Source: Aurantiacibacter rhizosphaerae
Lineage (GTDB): Bacteria; Pseudomonadota; Alphaproteobacteria; Sphingomonadales; Sphingomonadaceae
Length of the DNA stretch: 64,000 nucleotides
NCBI RefSeq assembly: GCF_009807005.1
Contig: NZ_WUBR01000001.1
Span: 1,302,001 to 1,366,000, forward strand
Direction of reading: 5' to 3'
Shown: positions 7,616 to 16,411 of the stretch, in pieces
How the letters are laid out: each line of letters starts with the position of its first letter
Numbering within the stretch: the first letter of the stretch is position 1
Translations under genes and position numbers: made by a program
The notes under the pieces: generated by a model
The model's database searches: none
Told to the model about the DNA's origin: nothing
Seen by the model: only the letters and a program-made list of their open reading frames with translations

Positions 7616-8233
7616 CTAGCGCCTGCCGGCCCAGGGCTCGTCCGTTCGCGTCACCTGCATGTCACCGCTATAAGGGCGGCACAGCTGATACGCATCGTTC
7701 GGCGTGCCCTGCAACCATTGTTGCCAGTCAGCCTGCGGCAGGATCACGGGCATCCTGTCATGCACGCCCTGCACGTGGATGCAGGCCTCGGTCATCACCA
7801 TCGTATAGGCCTCGCCAAATTCGGCACTGTCGCGCCAGAAACCGGCGACGGCCATCAGATCGCTGTCGGGCAGGGAGAACCACGTGCGCGTCTTGCCTCC
7901 TTTTGGCCCTTCCGCCTCTGCAAAGGCGGACACCGGGATAAGGCAGCGGCGCGTCTTGAAACTGGCCGCCCAGAATGAACTGCCAAGCTTGTCCGTCCGC
8001 GCGTTATTGATCGGTTTGGGCTTAAGCGGCTGGCCCTTTGCCCCGGTGCGATTGAGCGGGAAGCCCCAGCTCATCTGCGCCAGCCGCCCTTCGGCCAGCA
8101 CCATGCCGGGATAGCCGGGATACACCATTTCCGGCGCATTGCTGCCCGGGGAAACGGAGAGATCCTGCGCAATCGCATCGAAGAAATGCGCAACCTCGTC
8201 CTGCGATTTGGACATGCGATAAAGGTTGCACAT
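7616..8233 (-). CDS. yedK: SRAP-domain protein (YedK/HMCES family)
   Basis: A 205-residue SOS-response-associated peptidase family protein. Members form a thiazolidine cross-link with abasic sites in single-stranded DNA and shield them. The signature residues are present: Cys2 exposed after Met removal, Asn77 in INNARTD, Glu106 in SAFAEAEG, and His158 in VHDRMPVIL. The third residue is Asn where most relatives have Gly. Its start is just six bases after the stop of the upstream secreted-protein gene, so it may be co-transcribed. No SOS (LexA) box is evident in the short gap. Confidence 0.9.
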   Translation of the reverse strand: MCNLYRMSKSQDEVAHFFDAIAQDLSVSPGSNAPEMVYPGYPGMVLAEGRLAQMSWGFPLNRTGAKGQPLKPKPINNARTDKLGSSFWAASFKTRRCLIPVSAFAEAEGPKGGKTRTWFSLPDSDLMAVAGFWRDSAEFGEAYTMVMTEACIHVQGVHDRMPVILPQADWQQWLQGTPNDAYQLCRPYSGDMQVTRTDEPWAGRR

Positions 8234-8239
8234 GGCCGG

Positions 8240-9139
8240 TCAGCTGCCTTCGTCGACAAAGGGAACGGGCGGCGCGGCCATACCGTCCGCCATCAGCCAC
8301 ACGATATCGCCGGTCACCACGCCCAGCCGCATCGGCAATTGGCTGGAAATAAAGCTATGGATTACCGTGGGCGCAGTGCCCTGTTCGAACTGCGTCAAAT
8401 AGACCTTGTTCGAAAGATCGGCCTCATCGCCATTCCACGTCACCACTTCGCAGGTGTCGGTCACGATTTCAGGATCGCCAACCTGGCCAAATTCATCAAA
8501 GCTGACGCGGTAATGCTTGCCCAGGGGCACGGCCCCTTCGGCAATCGGGCCATTCAGGACATAGGCGACAAGCTTGCCATCGTCGCTCGGCGGCAGGACG
8601 ATGGGAATGTAGCTGACCGAGTGATTGGCTTTCGGGTCGGCAGGCTCTCCATCAAGGCAATAGCTGGCAGACGGGGCGGATATCACCGCGCGCGGCGCGA
8701 CGTATTTTGCCCGCGCCATCTGTTCCGCGATGCCAGTTAGGGCAGGGGCGGATGCGGCATCGTGCAGGGTTTCGGACAGGATCTGGCCCTGTGCAATTTC
8801 GTACTCGCCAAGGGCCACCAGCGGGGCCTGTGCGCCTTCGCCGCGCGCCGCTACGATCGTAACGTTCCATACGCCCAGCGTATCTGCGGGGAAGGCAACT
8901 GCGCCGCGATAGCCATCGCCAAATTCGCCGCCGGTCATCCCGGCATATTGCCGCTGCGCAATGGCGCTTGCCATCTGCACATCGGCCATGATGCGTGCGG
9001 TGGCCTCGGCCTCTCTTGCCTGCGCGCTGCGATCCGCCAGATCGGCGGGCATAGCGGGCTCGGCTGGCGGGGCGTCCTGCGCATGCGCCACCAGGGGCGC
9101 GGCAAGAGCGAGGGTTGTGGCTGCAAGGATGCGGATCAT
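8240..9139 (-). CDS. Secreted protein of unknown function
   Basis: A 299-residue protein with a standard signal peptide: Arg3, a hydrophobic Leu/Ala core, and cleavage in AHA-QD near residue 20. An Ala/Glu-rich helical segment (about 35-65) precedes a larger domain with two Cys (SYCLDG and DTCEVV) that may form a disulphide. I recognise no enzyme motif. It reads as a periplasmic or surface-associated protein conserved among sphingomonads, which is inference. It is followed closely by the SRAP gene on the same strand. Confidence 0.7.
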   Translation of the reverse strand: MIRILAATTLALAAPLVAHAQDAPPAEPAMPADLADRSAQAREAEATARIMADVQMASAIAQRQYAGMTGGEFGDGYRGAVAFPADTLGVWNVTIVAARGEGAQAPLVALGEYEIAQGQILSETLHDAASAPALTGIAEQMARAKYVAPRAVISAPSASYCLDGEPADPKANHSVSYIPIVLPPSDDGKLVAYVLNGPIAEGAVPLGKHYRVSFDEFGQVGDPEIVTDTCEVVTWNGDEADLSNKVYLTQFEQGTAPTVIHSFISSQLPMRLGVVTGDIVWLMADGMAAPPVPFVDEGS

Positions 9140-9213
9140 GAAAGCTCCAGGATTTCTATCGTCTGGAGGATAGAGAGATTTTCCTGAACGGAAACGGACC
9201 CTGCTTTCAAAGA

Positions 9214-9239
9214 AATTGGGCGCCCGCAGGCGCCCAATT
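9214..9239 (-). terminator. Rho-independent terminator of grxD
   Basis: An 11-bp perfect stem (AATTGGGCGCC with GGCGCCCAATT) closes a four-base loop. Read on the minus strand it is followed by TCTTTG and lies three bases after the glutaredoxin stop codon. Confidence 0.75.
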
Positions 9240-9241
9240 GT

Positions 9242-9583
9242 TCAGGAGGCCTTTTCGACCTTCTTTTCATCCATCAACTGCTGCAATTCGCCAGCCTCGA
9301 ACATCTCCATCATGATGTCGCTGCCGCCGACGAATTCACCCTTCACGTAAAGCTGGGGAATGGTCGGCCAGTCGGAGTAGCTCTTGATGCCCTGGCGGAT
9401 TTCCTGATCCTGCAATACATCGACGCTGCCAAAGGCGACACCGCAATGATCGAGGATGGAAACCGCCCGGTTGGAAAAACCGCACTGCGGGAAGAGCGGG
9501 GTGCCCTTCATGAACAGGACGACATCTTTGTCGCCCACGATCTTTGCAATGCGTTCATTGGTTTCAGCGCTGTTGTCGCTCAT
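9242..9583 (-). CDS. grxD: Monothiol glutaredoxin, CGFS type
   Basis: A 113-residue Grx4-family protein with the active-site motif Cys34-Gly-Phe-Ser37. The WPTIPQLYVKGEFVGGSDI block binds glutathione and a bridging [2Fe-2S] cluster. These proteins carry iron-sulphur clusters between assembly machinery and targets, usually as a hetero-complex with BolA. A bolA gene lies 36 bases upstream on the same strand, which fits that partnership. A perfect-stem terminator follows the stop. Confidence 0.95.
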   Translation of the reverse strand: MSDNSAETNERIAKIVGDKDVVLFMKGTPLFPQCGFSNRAVSILDHCGVAFGSVDVLQDQEIRQGIKSYSDWPTIPQLYVKGEFVGGSDIMMEMFEAGELQQLMDEKKVEKAS

Positions 9584-9619
9584 CTATCCCACCACGTCGT
9601 TAGAAAAAATTGATGACAG

Positions 9620-9853
9620 TCAGTTGGGAACGCTGGTGTGCAGTTGCAAGGCATGAAGCTCTCCGCCCATGCGACCGCCCAGTGCTGCGAACACCATCTT
9701 GTGCTGCTGCACGCGGTTTTTCCCGGCAAACTCGGCGGAGGTGACCCGCGCAAGCCAATGGTCGTTATCGTCGGCCAGGGCCTCTATCTCGACTGCGGCA
9801 TCGGGAATGGCGGCCTTGATCAGCGCCTCGATCTGTTCGGCTGGCATGGGCAT
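9620..9853 (-). CDS. bolA: BolA-family protein
   Basis: A 77-residue BolA/IbaG protein with the class II KH-like fold. The conserved stretch FAGKNRVQQHKMVFAALGGRMGGELHALQL includes the invariant His near residue 51 that ligates the shared [2Fe-2S] cluster with monothiol glutaredoxin. It sits directly upstream of grxD, the usual arrangement in alphaproteobacteria. The start ATG at 9853 is followed by a second Met two codons later. Confidence 0.92.
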   Translation of the reverse strand: MPMPAEQIEALIKAAIPDAAVEIEALADDNDHWLARVTSAEFAGKNRVQQHKMVFAALGGRMGGELHALQLHTSVPN

Positions 9854-9878
9854 CAGGATTGTCCTTGCAGGGTAATGA

Positions 9879-10202
9879 TCAGGATTCGCTCATGAACTGG
9901 CGGCGGGCTTCGATAGCCTTTTCTTCCAGCTTGGCGCGCACGCCGGCTTCGTCAACGTCGCAGCCGGCCTGTGTCAGATCGCCCAGCACCTTGCGGATCA
10001 CGTCCTCGTCACCGGCTTCCTCGAAATCGGCCTGCATGACGGCCTTCTTGTAGGCGTCGGTTTCTTCGGGCGTCAGGTCCATCAATCCGGCGGCCCATTC
10101 GCCAACCAGACGGTTGCGGCGCGCGGCCACCTTGAAGGCGGTCTCTTCGTCCAGCGCATATTTGGCTTCTTCGCCGCGTTCGCGGTCCTTGAAATTGGTC
10201 AT
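9879..10202 (-). CDS. F1-ATPase inhibitor subunit zeta (DUF1476)
   Basis: A 107-residue protein starting MTNFKDRERGEEAKYALDEE. This is the alphaproteobacterial DUF1476 family, whose Paracoccus member is the zeta subunit that blocks reverse rotation of F1-ATPase through its N-terminal inhibitory helix. The N-terminal inhibitory region and the four-helix body (NRLVGEWAAGLMDLT and onwards) are both present. I chose the ATG at 10202; the frame runs on to 10277, but that part overlaps leuD. It lies between leuD and bolA on the same strand. Confidence 0.9.
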   Translation of the reverse strand: MTNFKDRERGEEAKYALDEETAFKVAARRNRLVGEWAAGLMDLTPEETDAYKKAVMQADFEEAGDEDVIRKVLGDLTQAGCDVDEAGVRAKLEEKAIEARRQFMSES

Positions 10203-10243
10203 CGGATTATTCCTTGCTAAGTGGAAAGCGTAAAATTGAAATG

Positions 10244-10849
10244 TCAGGCTGCCGCTGCCGTGCCGCGAACCAGCCATGGCTTGTCTGCCGACAGGCGGTT
10301 TTCGTAGCGTGAGATGGCATCATCGCGCGTTAGCGTAAGGCCGACTTCGTCCAGCCCTTCGATCAGGCAATGCTTGCGGAAGGGGTCGATCTCGAAAGTG
10401 AAACGATCCTGAAATGGCGTGGTGACGGTTTGCGCGTCCAGATCGATGGTGATCGGATCGGTCTTCGCCACTTCCAGCAATCGGTCCACCTGCGCCTGCG
10501 GCAGCGCCACGGTCAGGATGCCGTTCTTGAAGGCGTTGCCTGCAAAAATGTCGGAAAAGCTGGGGGCGATCACGGCGCGGATGCCAAGGTCCAGCATGGC
10601 CCACGCGGCATGTTCGCGGCTGGAACCACAGCCGAAATTGTCTCCGGCCACAAGGATGGGTGCGCCGGAAAATTCCTCGCTATCGAAAACATTGTCCGGA
10701 TCGTTGGCCCGCACGGATTCGAACGCGCCAGCGCCTAGGCCTTCGCGGCTGGTGGTTTTCAGCCAGCGCGCGGGGATGATCAGGTCCGTATCCACGTTCT
10801 TGCGACCGAACGGGATCGCCCTGCCTTCTACGGTCTGAACCTTCTCCAT
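10244..10849 (-). CDS. leuD: 3-isopropylmalate dehydratase, small subunit
   Basis: A 201-residue LeuD, the swivelling-domain subunit that pairs with LeuC to isomerise 2- and 3-isopropylmalate in leucine synthesis. Landmarks are the N-terminal [36 protein letters not shown], and [20 protein letters not shown]. The ATG at 10849 overlaps the stop of the small upstream gene (TGATG); a TTG one codon earlier is less likely. leuC lies upstream on the same strand but is separated by a DNA glycosylase and a small membrane protein. Confidence 0.97.
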   Translation of the reverse strand: MEKVQTVEGRAIPFGRKNVDTDLIIPARWLKTTSREGLGAGAFESVRANDPDNVFDSEEFSGAPILVAGDNFGCGSSREHAAWAMLDLGIRAVIAPSFSDIFAGNAFKNGILTVALPQAQVDRLLEVAKTDPITIDLDAQTVTTPFQDRFTFEIDPFRKHCLIEGLDEVGLTLTRDDAISRYENRLSADKPWLVRGTAAAA

Positions 10850-11007
10850 CAATCCGTCTCCGGCTTTTCGCCGCTGGGGATGGGGCCGGGCTGTGTCGGC
10901 TCGTTCTTCTTCTTGCGACGGTTGGCGTAAAGCATGGCTGCGGCAATAGCGGCAGAGCCGATGGCCCCGGCGGCAATGGCCGCTGTCTTTTGAATACGGT
11001 CAGTCAT
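10849..11007 (-). CDS. 52-residue single-helix membrane protein next to leuD
   Basis: A short frame starting [19 protein letters not shown]. One Ala/Ile-rich transmembrane helix (about residues 9-26) is followed by Tyr-Ala-Asn-Arg-Arg-Lys-Lys-Lys, which sets the cytoplasmic side, and a Pro/Glu-rich tail. Its TGA stop shares a base with the leuD ATG, so translation is probably coupled. The codon pattern is typical of the neighbouring genes. I know no function. It could tether or stabilise a partner, or simply be a small conserved membrane peptide. Confidence 0.7.
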   Translation of the reverse strand: MTDRIQKTAAIAAGAIGSAAIAAAMLYANRRKKKNEPTQPGPIPSGEKPETD

Positions 11008-11046
11008 AATAGTTCAAATGCTCTTGTGATGGCTACGTTGCAAGAT

Positions 11047-11541
11047 TCAGCGAAGAAAATGCTGCAATTTGTCCCACTCTCGCGCTTTTTCATCGAATGT
11101 CATCGCGGCATGGGCCGGGCTGGAGGAGGGGAGGGTGACGCATCTGGCGCCCGATTGCGCCAGTTGCGGCCTGCCGATCGCTTCCGATTTCTTTCCGTTG
11201 AAAGCTACGGCCCGCAATTTCGGCAGGTGGGAGACAAGATCGCAAAGGTCGGTCGCTTCCACCTTGCGGATGCTGGCATCCAGGCTGCCGCTGCGCTCTG
11301 CCGATTTGACGGCATCCCACAGGCCAACCTTGTGGCGAAGCAGCGCCCCGGTCCGTTCATCATAGGGAAGCGATACGAGCGGAGCGCCGATAACCCGCTC
11401 CATCAGATGCCAGAAACGGTTCTGCGGATGCGCGTAATATTGTCCGGCCGACAAAGATTTCTCCCCCGGCAGGCTGCCAAGGATCAGCAATTGCGTATCG
11501 TCCTGAACGATGGGCGCGAAAGATGTCTTACGCTGGCTCAC
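11047..11541 (-). CDS. DNA-deoxyinosine (hypoxanthine) glycosylase, UDG superfamily
   Basis: A 164-residue protein with the family signature [29 protein letters not shown] (about 18-46), which includes the GSxPG first motif and the [10 protein letters not shown] segment. The end of the fold carries PSSSPAHA in the place of the second HPS-type motif. Family VI enzymes remove hypoxanthine from deaminated adenine, and weakly uracil. The length fits the family. It starts 14 bases inside the leuC 3' end, so it is translated as part of the leu operon. Confidence 0.88.
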   Translation of the reverse strand: MSQRKTSFAPIVQDDTQLLILGSLPGEKSLSAGQYYAHPQNRFWHLMERVIGAPLVSLPYDERTGALLRHKVGLWDAVKSAERSGSLDASIRKVEATDLCDLVSHLPKLRAVAFNGKKSEAIGRPQLAQSGARCVTLPSSSPAHAAMTFDEKAREWDKLQHFLR

Positions 11542-12970
11542 GCGTCAGTTCGCGGACATCGGTGAGGCGTCCGGTCACGGCGGCGGCGGCGGCCATTGCC
11601 GGGCTGACCAGATGCGTGCGGGCACCCGGCCCCTGTCTGCCCACGAAATTGCGATTGCTGGTGGAGGCGCTGCGTTCGCCTGATGGCACCTTGTCCGGGT
11701 TCATGCCGAGACAGGCGGAGCAGCCCGGTTCTCGCCATTCCAGTCCGGCATCGGTGAACACCTTGTCCAGCCCCTCAGCCTCTGCCTGCATTTTCACAAG
11801 GCCAGAGCCGGGCACGACGATGGCCCATTTCACATTGTCCGCCTTGCGGCGTCCGCGCAGCACTTCTGCTGCGGCGCGCAGATCTTCGATGCGGCTGTTG
11901 GTGCAGCTGCCGATGAAGATGTTCTGCACTTCCACGTCCTGCATCCGCGTGCCCGGCGTCAGGCCCATGTATTCAAGGCTGGCGCGGGCGGCGTCCTGCT
12001 TTGACGGATCGTCATAGCTTTCAGGAGCCGGCACGGTGCCGCCGATGGGCACCACGTCCTCCGGGCTGGTGCCCCAGGTAACGGACGGCTCCACATCGGC
12101 CGCGTTGATCACGACGGAGCGATCGAACTTCGCATCGGGATCGGTGTAGAGCGTTTTCCAATAGGCGACGGCATCGTCCCATTCCTCTGCCTGCGGGGCG
12201 AGGGGACGGCCCTTGATATAGGCAAAGGTGGTTTCATCCGGCGCGATCAGGCCGCCGCGTGCGCCGGCTTCGATGCTCATGTTGCAGACGGTGAGGCGCG
12301 ATTCCACGCTCATGTCCTCAAATGCCTTGCCGCGATATTCGATCACGTGGCCGGTGCCGCCGGCGGTGCCGACAACGCCGATGATATGCATGATCAGATC
12401 CTTGGCCGTGATGCCAAGGCCCAGCTCTCCATCCACGCGCACTTCCATGGTCTTGGACGGGCGCAGCAGCAGGGTTTGCGTGGCGAGCACATGCTCCACC
12501 TCGCTGGTGCCGATACCGAAGGCCCAGGCGCCAAGCCCGCCGTGGCAGGCGGTGTGGCTGTCGCCGCAGACGATCGTCGTGCCGGGCAGGGAGAAGCCCT
12601 GTTCCGGGCCGACAACGTGCACGATGCCCTGCTGCGCCGAAGTCTCGTTGAAATAGCGCACGCCGAATTCCGGCGCGTTGCGTTCCAGCGCGGCCAGCTG
12701 ATCGCGGCTTTCCTTGTCCGCGATGGGGATGCGCTTCCCATCTGCATCAAGGCGCGCGGTGGTGGGCAGGTTATGGTCAGGAACGGCCAGGGTCAGCTCA
12801 GGGTGGCGCACGGTGCGGCCCTTCATGCGCAGCGCCTCGAAAGCCTGCGGGCTGGTAACCTCGTGAACGAGGTGGCGATCGATAAAAATCAGGCAGGTGC
12901 CATCATCGCGCCGTTCGATCACGTGGGCGTCAAAAATCTTTTCGTAGAGTGTGCGGGGTTTGCTGGCCAT
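11528..12970 (-). CDS. leuC: 3-isopropylmalate dehydratase, large subunit
   Basis: A 480-residue LeuC of the aconitase family. The three [4Fe-4S] cysteines are in IGSCTNSR and [12 protein letters not shown]. Other landmarks are [16 protein letters not shown] near the N-terminus and [31 protein letters not shown] took the ATG at 12970 ([16 protein letters not shown]) because this is the family's usual start; the frame extends to 13009, but there is no ribosome site there. It heads the operon leuC, DNA glycosylase, small membrane gene, leuD. Confidence 0.97.
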   Translation of the reverse strand: MASKPRTLYEKIFDAHVIERRDDGTCLIFIDRHLVHEVTSPQAFEALRMKGRTVRHPELTLAVPDHNLPTTARLDADGKRIPIADKESRDQLAALERNAPEFGVRYFNETSAQQGIVHVVGPEQGFSLPGTTIVCGDSHTACHGGLGAWAFGIGTSEVEHVLATQTLLLRPSKTMEVRVDGELGLGITAKDLIMHIIGVVGTAGGTGHVIEYRGKAFEDMSVESRLTVCNMSIEAGARGGLIAPDETTFAYIKGRPLAPQAEEWDDAVAYWKTLYTDPDAKFDRSVVINAADVEPSVTWGTSPEDVVPIGGTVPAPESYDDPSKQDAARASLEYMGLTPGTRMQDVEVQNIFIGSCTNSRIEDLRAAAEVLRGRRKADNVKWAIVVPGSGLVKMQAEAEGLDKVFTDAGLEWREPGCSACLGMNPDKVPSGERSASTSNRNFVGRQGPGARTHLVSPAMAAAAAVTGRLTDVRELTREPA

Positions 12971-13068
12971 GCCGCGCAGATAGCGCGCGTATCGTTTTGA
13001 GCCAAGCATTACGAAAAAATGCTTCTTATCGTCTTGGAAAGTTAACCTTGGGCGTCTAACTTACACAA

Positions 13069-13473
13069 ATGTCAGCCATACCCTTTGCCATCCCGATCAA
13101 GATCCTGCCCGATGATATCGATTTCATGGGGCATGTGAACAATTCCCGCTATCTCAACTGGGTGCAGGATGTGGTGCTGCAGCACTGGCAGAAACTCGCC
13201 CCGGCAGACGAGGTGGCGAGCAAGGCGTGGGTCGCGCTGAAGCACGAGATTACCTATCGCCGTCCCGCCTTCCTGGAGGATGACGTGATAGCCGAAACCG
13301 TGCTGGAAAAGATCAAGGGTGCACGCAGTTTCTACAACACGGTGATTCGCCGCGGTGAAGAGGTGCTGGCCGAGGTGCAGAGCATGTGGTGCTGCATCGA
13401 TGCTGCAACCTTGCGGCCCGCACGCATTGATCAGGACGTGGCGGAACGCTGCTTTGGTCTGCCGCGAACATAG
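13069..13473 (+). CDS. Acyl-CoA thioesterase, 4HBT/FadM hotdog family
   Basis: A 134-residue hotdog thioesterase with the YbgC/FadM signature DDIDFMGHVNNSRYLNWVQD (about 15-34), where the Asp before the GHVNN block is the usual catalytic residue. The strand KAWVALKHEITYRRPAFLEDDV follows as in other members. It likely hydrolyses short or medium acyl-CoA in the cytosol. The gene is divergent from leuC and has no clear ribosome site before the ATG, so the message may be leaderless. A carotenoid ketolase follows on the same strand. Confidence 0.88.
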   Translation: MSAIPFAIPIKILPDDIDFMGHVNNSRYLNWVQDVVLQHWQKLAPADEVASKAWVALKHEITYRRPAFLEDDVIAETVLEKIKGARSFYNTVIRRGEEVLAEVQSMWCCIDAATLRPARIDQDVAERCFGLPRT

Positions 13474-13533
13474 CGCCAGCGCCGTACGGACCACGGGACG
13501 CGTTTGCTTGAGGCGGATTTGCGCCTACAGCGC

Positions 13534-14307
13534 ATGGTGATGACGAAAACCGTTCAGCAACCAGCGCCGGGCCTTGGCCGCAGAGCGCAGGCGGCGATTG
13601 GCCTTGGCCTTGCCGCGCTGATTTCCGGTGCGTGGATTGCCTTGCACATTTACGCGATCTTCGTGTTCGAGCTTACCTGGGCCAGCCTGCCGCTGGGCAT
13701 TGGGATCGCGGTGCTGCAATGCTGGCTTTCGGTCGGCGTGTTCATCATCAGCCATGATGCCATGCACGGTTCGCTGGCGCCGGGCTGGGCGCGGCTGAAC
13801 GGGGCGATCGGCGGCGGGCTGTTGTTTCTTTACGCAGGCTTTGGCTGGCGCAAGATGCGCGATGCGCATTTCGATCATCACATCCATGCCGGCCGCGAAG
13901 GCGATCCCGATTTCGACACCGCCAACCCCAGCCATTTCTGGCGCTGGTACACCACATTCCTGATGCGCTATTTCGGCTGGCGCTCCATCGTCTATGTTTC
14001 CACCCTGGTGACGATCTACTGGCTGGTGGTGGGCGTGCCGATGGTGCAGATCGTGCTGGTGTTCGGCCTTCCGGCCATCGCATCCAGCCTGCAGCTGTTT
14101 TATTTCGGCACCTATCGCCCGCACCGGCATGCGGATGACGGGTTTGGAGACAGGCACAACGCCCGGTCCGATGATTTCTCGCCGCTGGTCAGCCTCGCAA
14201 CCTGCTTCCATTTCGGCTATCATCACGAACATCACATCTATCCGCAAACGCCATGGTGGGCCTTGCCACGCCGCCGCCGTGCGACTGCGGAAACGATACG
14301 GAGCTGA
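13534..14307 (+). CDS. crtW: Beta-carotene 4-ketolase
   Basis: A 257-residue membrane di-iron oxygenase of the fatty-acid-desaturase type that adds 4-keto groups to beta-ionone rings. The histidine boxes are H74DAMH78, H112-x2-HH116 in AHFDHHIHAGREGDPDF, and HHEHH at 230-234, followed by IYPQTPWWALP, all diagnostic of CrtW. Several hydrophobic helices lie between them. The start is uncertain: ATG at 13534, ATG at 13540 or TTG at 13504, none with a strong ribosome site. crtZ follows four bases after the stop. With CrtZ it would convert beta-carotene to astaxanthin-type xanthophylls. Confidence 0.95.
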   Translation: MVMTKTVQQPAPGLGRRAQAAIGLGLAALISGAWIALHIYAIFVFELTWASLPLGIGIAVLQCWLSVGVFIISHDAMHGSLAPGWARLNGAIGGGLLFLYAGFGWRKMRDAHFDHHIHAGREGDPDFDTANPSHFWRWYTTFLMRYFGWRSIVYVSTLVTIYWLVVGVPMVQIVLVFGLPAIASSLQLFYFGTYRPHRHADDGFGDRHNARSDDFSPLVSLATCFHFGYHHEHHIYPQTPWWALPRRRRATAETIRS

Positions 14308-14311
14308 CAAG

Positions 14312-14812
14312 ATGAGCGTAGCTGCAATCATCCTCACCGTGGCAGGTGCGGTCGTGTTCATGGAGGTGTTCGCCTGGTGGGCGCACAAATACGTGATGCA
14401 TGGCTGGGGCTGGGGCTGGCATCGCGATCACCATGAACCGCATGACAATGTGCTGGAAAAGAACGATCTTTTCGCCGTCGTCTTTGGCAGCATCGTAGTC
14501 GCCATGTTCGCAATCGGCTATTACGTGTCCGATTTCCTGTGGTGGTTCGCGATGGGGATTACCGTTTACGGCCTGATCTACACCTTCATCCATGATGGAC
14601 TGGTGCATCAGCGTTATTTCAAATGGGTGCCAAAGCGCGGCTATGCCAAGCGGCTGGTGCAGGCTCACAAGCTGCACCATGCCACCGTGGGCAAGGAAGG
14701 CGGGGTCAGTTTCAGCTTTGTCTTCGCGCGGGACCCCGCCAGCCTGAAGGCGGATCTGAAAAAGCAACGCGAAGCCGGTATCGCCGTCGTAAGAGACAGC
14801 GTGGGCGCGTGA
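14312..14812 (+). CDS. crtZ: Beta-carotene hydroxylase
   Basis: A 166-residue CrtZ that hydroxylates C-3 of beta-ionone rings. The di-iron histidine motifs are HKYVMH, HRDHH, HDGLVHQRY and HKLHHA, in the family order. Hydrophobic segments lie at about 2-20 and 50-85. The ATG at 14312 follows GGAG at 14300-14303, inside the end of crtW, so the pair is translated together. The frame is open upstream but that part overlaps crtW. No other carotenoid genes lie in the window. Confidence 0.96.
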   Translation: MSVAAIILTVAGAVVFMEVFAWWAHKYVMHGWGWGWHRDHHEPHDNVLEKNDLFAVVFGSIVVAMFAIGYYVSDFLWWFAMGITVYGLIYTFIHDGLVHQRYFKWVPKRGYAKRLVQAHKLHHATVGKEGGVSFSFVFARDPASLKADLKKQREAGIAVVRDSVGA

Positions 14813-14848
14813 TACGCTGATCAGCGCGCCCGTTTCAGCGAAACCGAT

Positions 14849-15007
14849 TTAGCGCACGAAGTTCACGTAAATCCCGTGGATCAGGCCCGGCACGAAGAAG
14901 ATCAGCGTCAGGATCAGGTTGATCAGGAAGGTGCCGCCAAGGCCATGCTTCAATGCAACGCCCAGCGGCGGCACGAGGATGGTGGCGATCAGGATAAGGA
15001 TATTCAT
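14849..15007 (-). CDS. PMP3/YqaE-family membrane peptide
   Basis: A 52-residue frame with two hydrophobic helices: MNILILIATILVPPLGVALKHG and TFLINLILTLIFFVPGLIHG. The VPPLGV motif in helix one and the F-V-P-G-x-I-H-G pattern in helix two are the hallmark of the UPF0057 (PMP3, YqaE) family of small plasma-membrane proteins tied to cation and stress tolerance. The size fits the family exactly. It is convergent with crtZ. Confidence 0.9.
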   Translation of the reverse strand: MNILILIATILVPPLGVALKHGLGGTFLINLILTLIFFVPGLIHGIYVNFVR

Positions 15008-15099
15008 GTGTAGCTCCGTTCGGGACTAAAGGGATGTTGACCCCTTCAATCCTGCGGAGCGCTGCATGTTCCTGCATCTTCAGGCGCTACGGCGCGCAA

Positions 15100-15450
15100 T
15101 CACTCCGGCCGGGTCCAGATCCATGTTCCCACCAGCGCCATGATGCCGATGGGTATAAGGGCAATGGGAAAGCCGGCGGTGAAGCCCGTCAGCACGGCGG
15201 CAAGGGCCATGAAGCCCAGCGCTGCATATTTGCTTTTGCGCGCAATGCGGCGATGTTCGCGCCAGTCGCGCAATGCGGGGCCATACTTCGGATGATCCAG
15301 CATTCGCGTTTCCCACTGCGGATTGCCCCGCGCGAAACAGAACACCGCGCCCAGCAGGAAGACAAAGCCCGGCATCACCGGCAACACCATGCCGATCCAG
15401 CCCAGGGCGAAGAACACGATCCCCGCTGCCATCCACAGCGGACGCGCCAT
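15100..15450 (-). CDS. DUF454 (YbaN-family) membrane protein
   Basis: A 116-residue inner-membrane protein with three or four helices. The first half has the family pattern GWIGMVLPVMPGFVFLLGAVFCFARGNPQWETRMLDHPKYGP, the DUF454 signature, and the last 40 residues are two hydrophobic helices. The ATG at 15450 begins one base after the sufE stop; a start at 15465 would overlap sufE. Function is unknown. Confidence 0.85.
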   Translation of the reverse strand: MARPLWMAAGIVFFALGWIGMVLPVMPGFVFLLGAVFCFARGNPQWETRMLDHPKYGPALRDWREHRRIARKSKYAALGFMALAAVLTGFTAGFPIALIPIGIMALVGTWIWTRPE

Positions 15451-15451
15451 A

Positions 15452-15859
15452 TCAGCCTGCCGCAATGCGCGCGGCGTGATCCTGCACCAGCGCGATCATG
15501 TTGGGCACGCCCTGCGTGCGGTTGGAAGACAGCTGGTTTTTGAGGTCGAAGGGGGACAGCGCCTCTGCAATGTCCATCTGTGCAACATCGCTTGCGGGCT
15601 TGTCCTGCACGGCGGAAATTACCAGTGCGACGATGCCTTTGGTGATTGCCGCGTTGCTGTCTGCCAGGAAGTGCAGCTGGTCCGCCTCTCCGGTAGGATA
15701 GACCCACACCTGCGCCGAACATCCGCGCACCAGCGTGGCATCGGTTTTCAGCGCGGCGGGCATTTCATCAAGCTCGCGGCCCAGCTCGATCAGCAGGCGA
15801 TAGCGTTCATCGCCTTCGAGAAATTCATATTCTTCTTGGATATCTTCAAGTGTTCGCAT
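15452..15859 (-). CDS. sufE: Cysteine desulfuration protein SufE
   Basis: A 135-residue SufE. It accepts persulphide sulphur from SufS and passes it to the SufBCD scaffold for iron-sulphur cluster assembly. The acceptor cysteine is in VRGCSAQVWV (about residue 47), and the rest of the fold (ERYRLLIELGRELDEMP, GIVALVISAVQ, LSPFDLKNQLSSNRTQGVPNM) is conserved. It is placed at the tail of the long minus-strand run that begins with the phage-shock genes, 24 bases after the last of these. Confidence 0.95.
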   Translation of the reverse strand: MRTLEDIQEEYEFLEGDERYRLLIELGRELDEMPAALKTDATLVRGCSAQVWVYPTGEADQLHFLADSNAAITKGIVALVISAVQDKPASDVAQMDIAEALSPFDLKNQLSSNRTQGVPNMIALVQDHAARIAAG

Positions 15860-15883
15860 GCCAAGCCATGTAGGGGCTGCGCG

Positions 15884-16135
15884 TCAGAGGTCCACCCCGT
15901 TTGCGATGGCTTCCAGCTTGCGGATGCGCTCTTTCAGGTCGGCGATCTCTATCCGCGCCATGCCTTCGCGCGATCCGCCTTCCATGTCCGGCGCGCTGTC
16001 CGATTGGCCGCGCTGCATGTCCAGCTCGCTGCGTTTGAGGTCCAGCCATCCCTGCCATCCCATCAGTGCAGAGGCGCTGAGCATGGCGATGGCGAGCAGG
16101 CTGCTGGCGGCGAACAACAGGTCAATGTGTGTCAT
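15884..16135 (-). CDS. Psp-linked small membrane/coiled-coil protein 5 (shortened)
   Basis: An 83-residue protein with one N-terminal helix (residues 5-26) and a charged tail ending ADLKERIRKLEAIANGVDL. That ending aligns with the coiled-coil motif of the four preceding proteins (RxRVLERIVTD), but the family tail with QIExLR is missing. It is the last member of the series. It may act in the envelope stress response because of its operon position; this is inference. Confidence 0.65.
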   Translation of the reverse strand: MTHIDLLFAASSLLAIAMLSASALMGWQGWLDLKRSELDMQRGQSDSAPDMEGGSREGMARIEIADLKERIRKLEAIANGVDL

Positions 16136-16174
16136 TGTTTTCCTCCCTGCGGGTGTGCGTGGTGCGTGCGGCGA

Positions 16175-16411
16175 CTATTCGTCGCGCAGCTTTTCAATTT
16201 CTTCCGCCGTGCGGCGTGCCGGATCGGTGGCGATGCGTTCAAGAACCTGCAGTCTTTCGCGCAGTTCTTTCACCTCGTGCTCAAGCTCGGCCTCGCGCCT
16301 TGTGGCATGTTCGGTATCCTCAATTCGATCATCGCCGGGGCGGCGGCCATGAAGATACTTGGCCACAGCGGTGATGAGTACGATCAGGACGATGGCGCTC
16401 CAGAAACTCAC
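16175..16411 (-). CDS. Psp-linked small membrane/coiled-coil protein 4
   Basis: A 78-residue protein: transmembrane helix at about 3-19, basic linker, then a heptad-rich helix ending LRERLQVLERIATDPARRTAEEIEKLRDE. This tail matches the motif RxxVLERIVTDxGxxxxxQIExLR found in the four neighbouring proteins and in PspC. Its start overlaps the upstream gene's stop by four bases. Function unknown; probably a PspB-like inner-membrane partner. Confidence 0.7.
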   Translation of the reverse strand: MSFWSAIVLIVLITAVAKYLHGRRPGDDRIEDTEHATRREAELEHEVKELRERLQVLERIATDPARRTAEEIEKLRDE

